DNA from: an uncultured bacterium
Lineage (GTDB): Bacteria; Auribacterota; Tritonobacteria; UBA1439
NCBI GenBank assembly: GCA_937858775.1
Contig: CALLYX010000450.1
Span: 1-5,660, forward strand
Direction of reading: 5' to 3'
Length of the DNA stretch: 5,660 nucleotides
Made by a program: the position numbers and the translations under genes. Each line of letters opens with the position of its first letter. The first letter of the stretch is position 1. This document shows positions 1 to 4,939 of the stretch, one piece after another. Under the pieces are notes generated by a model. It was not told where the DNA came from and searched no databases. It saw only the letters and a list, made by a program, of their open reading frames with translations.

Positions 1-133
1 CCTGTACGAGGCGCTGACGGATGGGAAGGCGGACGCCGCGCTCGCCGCATCGATATTTCATTTCGGCGCGCACACGATCGCGGGGGTGAAGCGCTACCTG
101 AAGGATAGAGGGGTGGAGGTGAGGCCATGCTGA
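1..133 (+). CDS. hisF: Imidazole glycerol phosphate synthase cyclase subunit HisF, C-terminal end (5' partial)
   Basis: Only the last 43 codons are present, read from base 2 to the TGA at 131-133. The peptide contains ALAASIFHFGAHTI followed by GVKRYLKDRGVEVRPC. This is the typical HisF C-terminus: the last strand and phosphate-binding loop of the (beta/alpha)8 barrel, then the final helix and a short tail of the 'GV-x-R' type. Known role of the family: with the glutaminase HisH, it uses ammonia to convert PRFAR into imidazole glycerol phosphate and AICAR in the cytosol. The gene directly precedes and overlaps hisI by 7 nt, a common his-operon order, which supports the call. Nothing looks broken in the visible part. 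The rest of the gene lies to the left of the window. Confidence 0.95.
   Translation, partial: LYEALTDGKADAALAASIFHFGAHTIAGVKRYLKDRGVEVRPC
115..122 (+). promoter_or_regulatory. Strong Shine-Dalgarno for hisI, inside hisF
   Basis: GGAGGTGA is a full-length match to the anti-Shine-Dalgarno of 16S rRNA. The GGAGG core ends 7 nt before the ATG at 127 and 13 nt before the next in-frame ATG at 133, so it favours 127 as the hisI start. Lying within the hisF reading frame, it implies that the two genes are translated from one mRNA, probably coupled. Confidence 0.75.
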
Positions 134-507
134 TGCCGCAGGGGGTGAAGTACGACGACAAGGGCCTGGTGACCGCCGTCATGCAGGACGCGGAGAACGG
201 CGAGGTGCTGATGGTGGCCTTCATGAACGCCGAGGCGCTCGCGAAGACCGTCGAGACGGGCCTGGCCCATTTCTGGAGCCGCTCCAGGGAGAGGCTCTGG
301 CTCAAGGGGGAATCCTCCGGGCACGTCCAGAGGGTGAAGGAGATCCGGGTGGATTGCGACGGCGACGCCCTCCTCCTCAAGATCGAGCAGGAGGGCGGCG
401 CCTGCCACACGGGCCACCGCTCCTGCTTCTACCGGAAGGTGAGGGAGGACGGGGGGTACGAGGCGGTCGGGGAGAAGGTCTTCGACCCCGGGAAGGTGTA
501 CGGATAG
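127..507 (+). CDS. hisI: Phosphoribosyl-AMP cyclohydrolase HisI (monofunctional)
   Basis: The 126-residue product is the usual size for stand-alone HisI. The enzyme hydrolyses the adenine ring of phosphoribosyl-AMP, the third step of histidine synthesis, in the cytosol. Visible family signatures are FWSRSRERLWLKGESSGH (49-66), the metal-binding acidic cluster DCDGD (Asp76, Asp78, Asp80), and GGACHTGHRSCFY (90-102) with Cys93 and Cys100. Together with Cys77 these match the zinc and magnesium ligands known in the family. No HisE (pyrophosphohydrolase) domain is fused to the C-terminus, unlike the enterobacterial HisIE, so hisE must be elsewhere. The start at 127 is chosen from the Shine-Dalgarno spacing; ATG 133, which overlaps the hisF stop as TGATG, is the alternative and would remove only two residues. 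About 97% of codons end in G or C (hand count), which sets the genome's native codon style. Confidence 0.97.
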   Translation: MLMPQGVKYDDKGLVTAVMQDAENGEVLMVAFMNAEALAKTVETGLAHFWSRSRERLWLKGESSGHVQRVKEIRVDCDGDALLLKIEQEGGACHTGHRSCFYRKVREDGGYEAVGEKVFDPGKVYG

Positions 508-561
508 GCGTTCATTACACGGCATGGGCGCGCCGTCGTGCGTTGCCGGGGAGGAGTGGCG
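508..561 (+). other. Short hisI-methyltransferase spacer with Shine-Dalgarno
   Basis: The 54-nt spacer carries a GGGGAGGAG ribosome binding site at 548-556, 5 nt before ATG 562. This supports 562 over the upstream in-frame GTG at 538, which has no comparable site. A weak inverted repeat (ACGGC...GCCGT) and a GGCGCGCC palindrome lie around 520-537. There is no T-tract, so I do not call a terminator. I see no clear -35/-10 promoter, so the downstream gene may be co-transcribed with the his genes. Confidence 0.5.
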
Positions 562-1536
562 ATGTCCGATCTGGAGATTTATTTCGGCGACAATTTGCCG
601 GTGCTGCGGCGGCTGCCGGCCGATCTGGCTGATTTGATATATATCGATCCGCCGTTCAACACCGGCAAGGCGCAAAGCCGGACCCGGCTATCCACGGTGC
701 GCGATGAAGACGGCGACAGGACGGGCTTCGGGGGGAGAAGATACAAGACGGTCAGGCTCGGCACGGGAAAATATGAGGATGCGTTCGATGATTACCCCGG
801 CTTCATCGAGCCGCGTCTTGTGGAAGCCCGGCGCATTTTGAAACCGAACGGCAGTCTCTTTCTTCACATAGACTACAGGGAAGTCCATTACGTCAAGATT
901 CTGCTTGATAAGATTTTCGGCCGCGCGTCTTTTCAAAACGAGATCATCTGGGCGTATGACTACGGGGGGCGTTCCAAGACGAGGTGGCCCGCCAAGCATG
1001 ACAATATCCTCTGGTACGCGAGGGACCCGGGGGATTACCAGTTCCACATCGAGGAGTGCGACCGCATACCTTACATGGCCCCCGGCCTCGTAGGGCCGGA
1101 GAAGGCCGCAAGGGGCAAGGCCCCGACCGACACGTGGTGGCATACCATCGTCAGCCCCAATGGGAAGGAAAAAACGGGATACCCGACACAGAAGCCGAGA
1201 GGGATCATAGATAGGATCGTCAAGGTGCATTCAAGGCCCGGCGATCTGCTGTTGGATTTTTTCGCCGGCAGCGGCACCCTCGGAGAGGCAGCCGCAGCCC
1301 TTGGGCGAAGGTGCATCCTGGTGGACAACAACCCGGAGGCAATGCGCGTCATGGAAAGGCGTTTCGACGGCGTTGATGTCGCGTGGCGCGGATGGGTCTC
1401 GGAAGGGCGGCGCGGGGGATCGATTCCCGGGGATCTCACCTGCGCACCCGGGGTCTTGGAACGCAAGGACGGCATGCTCGGCGCAATGTCCGGGCGGCAT
1501 GACCCGATGTCGCCGTGCCGGGCTGTCGATCGTTGA
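562..1536 (+). CDS. Orphan site-specific DNA methyltransferase (N6-adenine/N4-cytosine, beta class)
   Basis: The 324-residue protein would transfer a methyl group from SAM to an exocyclic amino group in DNA. The catalytic motif IV IDPPFNTGK (28-36) comes first. A target-recognition stretch with GGRSKTRWPAKHDNILWY (135-152) and TDTWWHTIVSP (189-199) follows. The TQKP motif (209-212) and the SAM-binding motif I LDFFAGSGT (231-239) with VDNNPEA (254-260) come last. The order IV, recognition region, then I defines beta-class amino-methyltransferases (N6_N4_Mtase family). DPPF is most common in N6-adenine enzymes, but the base and site are not deducible. No restriction endonuclease gene lies in the window, so it looks like an orphan. 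Its codons are less G/C-ended (about 74%) than those of hisI or trpG, suggesting acquisition. The last 45-50 residues, after MERRF (264-268), match no motif I know and may be a non-conserved tail. Start: ATG 562 with a good Shine-Dalgarno. Confidence 0.9.
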   Translation: MSDLEIYFGDNLPVLRRLPADLADLIYIDPPFNTGKAQSRTRLSTVRDEDGDRTGFGGRRYKTVRLGTGKYEDAFDDYPGFIEPRLVEARRILKPNGSLFLHIDYREVHYVKILLDKIFGRASFQNEIIWAYDYGGRSKTRWPAKHDNILWYARDPGDYQFHIEECDRIPYMAPGLVGPEKAARGKAPTDTWWHTIVSPNGKEKTGYPTQKPRGIIDRIVKVHSRPGDLLLDFFAGSGTLGEAAAALGRRCILVDNNPEAMRVMERRFDGVDVAWRGWVSEGRRGGSIPGDLTCAPGVLERKDGMLGAMSGRHDPMSPCRAVDR

Positions 1537-1538
1537 GG
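1535..1538 (+). promoter_or_regulatory. Short Shine-Dalgarno for trpE overlapping the methyltransferase stop
   Basis: GAGG shares two bases with the TGA stop (1534-1536) of the preceding gene and ends 5 nt before ATG 1544. It is the only recognisable ribosome binding site near the start of the conserved TrpE sequence. The 7-nt gap between stop and start suggests that trpE translation depends partly on ribosomes finishing the methyltransferase gene. Confidence 0.45.
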
Positions 1539-1543
1539 CGCGC

Positions 1544-3019
1544 ATGTTCACACCGGACCTGAGGGGGTTCATCGGAAAATCGCGCGGGGGAAACCTCATA
1601 CCGGTCTACAAGGAAATCATGGCCGATATGGAGACCCCCCTCTCCGCATTCCTGAAGCTGGAGGGGGGAAAATACGCGTTCCTCCTGGAGAGCGTCGAGG
1701 GGGGGGAGAAGGTAGGCCGCTACTCCTTCCTCGGGACCAACCCGCGGAAGGTCTTCTCGGCGAAGGGGAGGCGCGTCACCGTCGAGGAGGAGGCCGATCG
1801 GCTGACCTTCGAGAGCGCGAGCGATCCGCTCGACGACCTCGCGCGTATGCTCGGGGAGTACCGGCCGGTCCCCGTCCAGGGGCTGCCGCGCTTCGCGGGC
1901 GGGGCGGTGGGCTACGTGGCCTACGATGCGGCGCGCTACTTCGAGAAGCTCCCCGACGGGAACCCGGACGACCTCGGCCTCCCGGACCTCTTCTTCATAT
2001 TCACGGACACGATCCTCATCTTCGACCACGTGCGGCATACGATCAAGATCGTCTCGAACGCGCGACCGGGCGGCGACCCTGAGAGGGCCTATGAAGCTGC
2101 CGTGCGCTCCATCGAACGGATCGAGGCGCGCATCCGGAACCCGCTCCCATCCAAGACGATAGAGATCGCGGCCGACGCGCCCGAGGTGCCGTTTCGCTCA
2201 AACGTTACACGGGATGAGTTCGAGGCGATGGTCGAGAGGGGGAAGGAGTACATCAGGGCGGGTGACGTGATACAGGTCGTCCTCTCGCAGCGCCTGGAGG
2301 CCGAGGTGCACGCCCCCCCGTTCAATATCTACAGGGCCCTCCGCTCGGTGAACCCGTCGCCGTACATGTACTATCTCCGGTTCGGCGACGTTCACCTCGT
2401 GGGGTCGTCGCCTGAGGTCCACGTGAGGTGCGAAAACGGCGTCGTGGAGGTCCGCCCGATCGCCGGGACGCGGCCCAGGGGGCGGGACGAGGAGGAGGAC
2501 GCGGCGCTCGAGGCGGAGCTCCTCGCGGACCCGAAGGAACGGGCCGAGCATATCATGCTGGTCGACCTCGGCAGGAACGACATCGGCAGGGTATGCCGGT
2601 ACGGCTCGGTGAAGCCGCGGGAGATGATGATCGTCGAGCGGTACTCGCACGTGATGCACATAGTCTCCGACATCCAGGGGGCGTTGAGCGAGGGGAAAAA
2701 CGCTTTCGACGTCCTGCGCGCCTCGTTTCCAGCCGGGACCGTGTCGGGGGCGCCGAAGATCAGGGCCATGGAGATCATCGACGAGCTCGAGAACGTCAGG
2801 CGGGGGCCGTACGCCGGCGCCATCGGGTATTTCAGTTTCACGGGGAACCTCGATTCCTGTATCACGATCAGGACGATCCTGATCAAGGGGGCGCGCGCGT
2901 TCGTGCAGGCGGGGGCGGGGATCGTCGCCGACTCGGTGCCCGCGCGCGAATACGAGGAGACTCTCAACAAGGCCCGGGCCATGCTGCGCGCGATCGCGAT
3001 GGCCGACGGATCGAGATAA
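1544..3019 (+). CDS. trpE: Anthranilate synthase component I (TrpE)
   Basis: The 491-residue protein is full length for TrpE. It converts chorismate to anthranilate using ammonia delivered by TrpG, the entry step of tryptophan synthesis. The N-terminal domain holds FLLESVEGGEKVGRYSFLG (46-64), whose LLES motif belongs to the tryptophan feedback site. NPSPYM (270-275) is also part of that allosteric region, so inhibition by tryptophan is expected. The chorismate-binding domain (about 224-480) shows RPIAGTRPRGR (304-314), AEHIMLVDLGRNDIGRV (334-350), FPAGTVSGAPK (395-405), GPYAGAIGYF (421-430) and VQAGAGIVADS (454-464). The Ala in PIAGT, where PabB-type aminodeoxychorismate synthases usually carry Lys, points to anthranilate synthase. 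The frame is open upstream to 1301, but that part overlaps the methyltransferase and has no TrpE features, so ATG 1544 is the start. trpG follows after 106 nt. No Trp-rich leader peptide is visible. Confidence 0.97.
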   Translation: MFTPDLRGFIGKSRGGNLIPVYKEIMADMETPLSAFLKLEGGKYAFLLESVEGGEKVGRYSFLGTNPRKVFSAKGRRVTVEEEADRLTFESASDPLDDLARMLGEYRPVPVQGLPRFAGGAVGYVAYDAARYFEKLPDGNPDDLGLPDLFFIFTDTILIFDHVRHTIKIVSNARPGGDPERAYEAAVRSIERIEARIRNPLPSKTIEIAADAPEVPFRSNVTRDEFEAMVERGKEYIRAGDVIQVVLSQRLEAEVHAPPFNIYRALRSVNPSPYMYYLRFGDVHLVGSSPEVHVRCENGVVEVRPIAGTRPRGRDEEEDAALEAELLADPKERAEHIMLVDLGRNDIGRVCRYGSVKPREMMIVERYSHVMHIVSDIQGALSEGKNAFDVLRASFPAGTVSGAPKIRAMEIIDELENVRRGPYAGAIGYFSFTGNLDSCITIRTILIKGARAFVQAGAGIVADSVPAREYEETLNKARAMLRAIAMADGSR

Positions 3020-3125
3020 TGCGGCGCATTGTGAGCGGACGCGGCGTTGGGATGGGGCGGGGGCGGCGATCCGGCCGCCCCCGGGCCCGGGGGGGGATCG
3101 GAATCCCGTATCAGGAGCGTATGCC
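3020..3125 (+). other. trpE-trpG spacer with competing G+C-rich hairpins
   Basis: The 106-nt spacer is long for a trpE-trpG junction. It holds a perfect 10-bp stem (3058-3067 with 3074-3083, loop GATCCG). It also holds an overlapping self-complementary 16-mer of C5 G3 C3 G5 (3078-3093), in which the C-run at 3078-3082 is shared. The two folds cannot form at once. There is no T-tract, so this is not a standard intrinsic terminator. An AGGAG Shine-Dalgarno (3113-3117) sits 8 nt before ATG 3126. The structure may tune mRNA stability or the TrpE:TrpG ratio; this is inference only. Confidence 0.55.
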
Positions 3126-3692
3126 ATGCTGCTCATGATCGATAACTACGACTCGTTCGTCTACAACCTCGTCCAGTATCTCGGCGAGCTGGGGGAGGAG
3201 ATCAGCGTGCATAGAAACGACCGGATCACGGCCGCCGGGGCGCTGGAATTGAAGCCGGACCGGGTCGTGATCTCCCCCGGCCCCTGCACCCCGCGCGAGG
3301 CCGGGGTGTCGAAGGAGATCATCGCCGCCTTCGCCGGGAAGGTCCCCATCCTCGGGGTGTGCCTGGGGCACCAGTGCGTAGGGGAGGTGTTCGGCGCGGA
3401 GGTCACGCGCGCGGAGCGGCTGATGCACGGGAAGACCTCCATGATCCGCCACAACGGAAAGGGGCTTTTCGAGGGGATCCCCAACCCGTTCGAGGCGACG
3501 CGGTACCACTCCCTCATAGTAAAACGCGATTCGCTCCCCGCCTGTCTCGAGATAACGGCGGATACTGAAGAAGGGGAGATCATGGGCTTGAGACACCGCG
3601 CCTATCCGGTCTGGGGCGTGCAATTTCATCCGGAATCGATAATGACAATGGAGGGGATGCGCCTGCTCAAGAACTTCCTTGGCCGGAAGTGA
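3126..3692 (+). CDS. trpG: Anthranilate synthase component II, glutamine amidotransferase (TrpG)
   Basis: The 188-residue class I glutamine amidotransferase is the usual size for a free-standing TrpG/PabA subunit. It hydrolyses glutamine and passes ammonia to TrpE. Motifs seen are MIDNYDSFVYNLVQYL (4-19), SPGPCTP (50-56) forming the oxyanion region, the nucleophile elbow GVCLGHQ (77-83) with Cys79, and QFHPES (166-171) with catalytic His168 and Glu170, completing the Cys-His-Glu triad. RYHSL (126-130) is also typical of the TrpG/PabA group. The sequence cannot tell whether it also serves aminodeoxychorismate synthase, as in organisms with one shared subunit; adjacency to trpE makes TrpG the primary role. 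It is not fused to a TrpD domain, and no trpD follows. Start: ATG 3126, 8 nt after AGGAG; ATG 3121 just upstream is out of frame. Codons in the last third end in A or T more often than in the first part. Confidence 0.97.
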   Translation: MLLMIDNYDSFVYNLVQYLGELGEEISVHRNDRITAAGALELKPDRVVISPGPCTPREAGVSKEIIAAFAGKVPILGVCLGHQCVGEVFGAEVTRAERLMHGKTSMIRHNGKGLFEGIPNPFEATRYHSLIVKRDSLPACLEITADTEEGEIMGLRHRAYPVWGVQFHPESIMTMEGMRLLKNFLGRK

Positions 3693-3769
3693 CCGCCCGC
3701 AGCGGCGCCATGCGTCCTCCCCCCGGCCCGCGGGGGGGGGGGACGGGGCCGGGGAAGGGCTGCCGAGGC

Positions 3770-3790
3770 CCATCGGCATCGTGCCGATGG
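3770..3790 (+). other. Perfect 9-bp stem-loop downstream of trpG
   Basis: CCATCGGCA at 3770-3778 pairs perfectly with TGCCGATGG at 3782-3790 around a TCG loop. Its mixed base content makes chance pairing less likely than for the poly-G/poly-C hairpins nearby. It lies 77 nt after the trpG stop and lacks a T-tract, so it may be a transcript-end or stability structure rather than a canonical terminator. Confidence 0.5.
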
Positions 3791-3891
3791 CGGGAGCGGG
3801 AGCGTTGGATCGCCAACTCATGCCTGCGGACGCGGATATATTCCCGGCCCGCTTGAAGCGGACCGGTACTGCGGTGCAGAAGCGCCCGGTG

Positions 3892-3911
3892 CGGCCGGGC
3901 CGGCCCGGCCG
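3892..3911. repeat. Perfect 20-bp GC palindrome
   Basis: The 20 bases, made only of G and C, equal their own reverse complement (centre between 3901 and 3902). Flanks extend the pairing: 3886-3891 pairs with 3919-3924, and past a bulged C, 3882-3884 pairs with 3925-3927. The complete foldback spans 3882-3927 and ends 10 nt before the GAGG upstream of the next gene. It could be a structural RNA element or a protein-binding palindrome. Confidence 0.55.
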
Positions 3912-3936
3912 AGGCGCGCACCGGCGCACGGCCGTT

Positions 3937-3940
3937 GAGG
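3937..3940 (+). promoter_or_regulatory. Shine-Dalgarno deciding the start of the SAM methyltransferase
   Basis: GAGG, within TTGAGGGG, is 8 nt before ATG 3949 but only 2 nt before the in-frame ATG at 3943. The spacing favours 3949. Further upstream in-frame ATGs, as far as 3679, have no comparable site and would place the start inside trpG. Confidence 0.5.
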
Positions 3941-3948
3941 GGATGGCC

Positions 3949-4740
3949 ATGAAGGGGGGGCGGGGCGATTGGCACCGGCGCGATTCCGGGGAGAGATCGT
4001 TCGCCTCGACGGCGCGGCCCGCGGTCCTCAACGCCGCCCTGGCCAGGTACCTCTTCGCCGCCCCCTTCTGCGCGGGCAAGAGGGTCCTCGACATAGGATG
4101 CGGGACGGGCGCCGGCCTCCTTCCCCTCGCCCGGTCCGCCCGCCTCTGCGCCGGGATCGACTATTCCAGCGAGACGCTTTCCGCCTGCGCGCCCGAGCTC
4201 AAGCGGGCCGGGATCCGCCCCGTGGCGGGCGATGCGCTCGCCCTCCCGTTCCGCCCGGGATGCTTCGATGTCGTGACGGCCTTCGAGGTGATCGAGCACC
4301 TAGCCGACCCGGGCCGCATGCTTTCCGGGATGGCGCTGCTCCTCGCCCCCGGCGGCCTCGCCGTCCTCTCGACGCCCAACAGGCCGGTCTACAGCCCGCG
4401 CGGGACCTGGCTCGACTACCACGCGCGCGAATACGACGCCGCCGAACTCCAGGCGCTCCTCGCCCCGTTCTTCCGAGCGATCAAGCTGTTCGGGCAGGAG
4501 CACCGCTCGCGCGACGCGCTCCTCGACTGCAACCCGCTGAACAGGTTCATCTATCCCATCAAGCGGCGAATCGACCCGCGCGGCGCGATCCTGAACAGGC
4601 TCCGGGCCGCGTACGTGTATATACGATGGGGGGAGCGCCCGGGCGATTGCACCCCCGGCGATTTCCCCGTAGTCGACCGCGGCGTGGAATCCCTCCCGAT
4701 ACTCGTCGCGGTATGCAGGAAGGAGATGGAAAGCGGATGA
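3949..4740 (+). CDS. Class I SAM-dependent methyltransferase, substrate unknown
   Basis: The 263-residue protein has a Rossmann-type methyltransferase domain of the Methyltransf_11/25 kind. Motif I is VLDIGCGTGAG (46-56), with the acidic end of strand two at GIDYSSE (69-75), GDALALPF (94-101), FDVVTAFEVIEHLADP (106-121) and LLLAPGGLAVLSTPN (130-144). It should bind SAM and methylate a small molecule, lipid or glycan, not DNA, since no DPPY-type motif is present. After residue 145 comes a less conserved half with VYSPRGTWLDYHAREYDAAEL (147-167, part of a common substrate-side segment in such enzymes) and a basic stretch around 205-219. No signal peptide or membrane span is seen. Neighbours do not reveal the substrate: it stands where trpD might be expected after trpG, yet nothing in it resembles a phosphoribosyltransferase. 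A long structured gap separates it from trpG, so it may be independently expressed. Confidence 0.85.
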   Translation: MKGGRGDWHRRDSGERSFASTARPAVLNAALARYLFAAPFCAGKRVLDIGCGTGAGLLPLARSARLCAGIDYSSETLSACAPELKRAGIRPVAGDALALPFRPGCFDVVTAFEVIEHLADPGRMLSGMALLLAPGGLAVLSTPNRPVYSPRGTWLDYHAREYDAAELQALLAPFFRAIKLFGQEHRSRDALLDCNPLNRFIYPIKRRIDPRGAILNRLRAAYVYIRWGERPGDCTPGDFPVVDRGVESLPILVAVCRKEMESG

Positions 4741-4939
4741 GCGCCGGGGCTCGCGGGCTTGCCGCACGCGGCCCGTGATCCGCCCGCACGGCGGACGGAT
4801 CGCGATATCGGCCGCGGGGGGCGGCGCGGATCCCCTTGCGCGGCGGCTTGCCGCCGGATGCGGCGAGAGACCGCCCCGCCGGCCCATTCGCTTGAACCCC
4901 CGCCGGCACCCCAGGGGGCGGGGGGAGGAGGGCGCACGG
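4741..4939 (+). other. Intergenic region with three hairpins and no gene
   Basis: The 199-nt gap holds three inverted repeats. At 4777-4786 with 4792-4801 there is a 10-bp stem with one C/A mismatch; it extends outward to 4774-4804 through one G-T wobble and two more pairs. At 4841-4846 with 4851-4856 CGGCGG pairs with CCGCCG around CTTG. At 4897-4904 with 4917-4924 CCCCCGCC pairs with GGCGGGGG. The first is terminator-like in position but has no T-tract. The last ends at the ribosome binding site of the next gene. I see no promoter. A 13-codon ATG frame overlapping the previous stop is not credible as a gene. Confidence 0.5.
4924..4930 (+). promoter_or_regulatory. Shine-Dalgarno for the DUF2851 gene
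   Basis: GGAGGAG ends 9 nt before GTG 4940 and supports that start. The second in-frame GTG, at 4964, has only a weaker AGGA (4954-4957) at 6 nt. The first base of the site is the last base of a G+C-rich hairpin arm (4917-4924), so folding of the leader could limit ribosome access. Confidence 0.55.

Larger units (their letters stand above)
3693..3948 (+). other. Structured 256-nt intergenic region (hairpins, G-quadruplex motif, palindrome)
   Basis: No gene is supported here, although a frame stays open through it because of the base composition. In order it holds: a C6/G6 hairpin (3719-3724 with 3732-3737); an 11-G run opening a four-tract G-quadruplex motif (3732-3759, loops of 2 nt); a perfect 9-bp stem with a TCG loop (3770-3790); a small CCGCT/AGCGG hairpin (3849-3861); and a 20-bp palindrome (3892-3911) inside longer paired flanks (3882-3927). 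A TATATT hexamer at 3837-3842 resembles a -10 box, but no matching -35 lies at the right distance, so a promoter is only possible. The region ends in the ribosome binding site of the next gene. It could be an untranslated leader, a decayed dispersed repeat or a non-coding RNA; I cannot choose among these. Confidence 0.5.

Noticed and set aside
1136..1141. Tandem Trp codons (TGGTGG) upstream of trpE, as in an attenuator leader peptide
   Set aside because: They encode the conserved TWWH of the DNA methyltransferase, 400 nt before trpE, with no terminator/antiterminator pair nearby.
1301..1543. 81-codon in-frame extension upstream of trpE
   Set aside because: It lies inside the methyltransferase gene in another frame and has no TrpE-like residues; conserved sequence begins after ATG 1544.
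3028..3039. ATTGTGAGCGGA, identical to one half of the E. coli lac operator
   Set aside because: Only one half is present, the symmetric half is absent, and neither a lac-type gene nor a promoter is nearby. It is a 12-base coincidence.
2198..3136. Long antisense open frame opposite trpE, and similar long antisense frames over trpG and the intergenic regions
   Set aside because: They are composition-driven shadows: Arg/Pro/Ala-rich, no known motifs, lying opposite well-supported genes.
3837..3842. TATATT as a -10 promoter element for the SAM methyltransferase
   Set aside because: The nearest -35-like hexamer (TTGGAT, 3805-3810) is 26 nt away, too far for a standard promoter. It is left as a mere possibility in the gap entry.
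3679..3948. 90-codon in-frame extension of the SAM methyltransferase, starting inside trpG
   Set aside because: Low-complexity Arg/Gly/Pro sequence over hairpin-rich DNA with no ribosome binding site at its start; open only because of the high G+C content.
3969..4778. 269-codon + strand frame overlapping the SAM methyltransferase
   Set aside because: It is the +2 shadow of a gene with clear SAM-binding motifs, and its product is dominated by Arg, Pro and Ala.
4737..4778. 13-codon ATG frame overlapping the SAM methyltransferase stop as ATGA
   Set aside because: Too short, with no recognisable sequence and no reason beyond the overlap to think it is translated.
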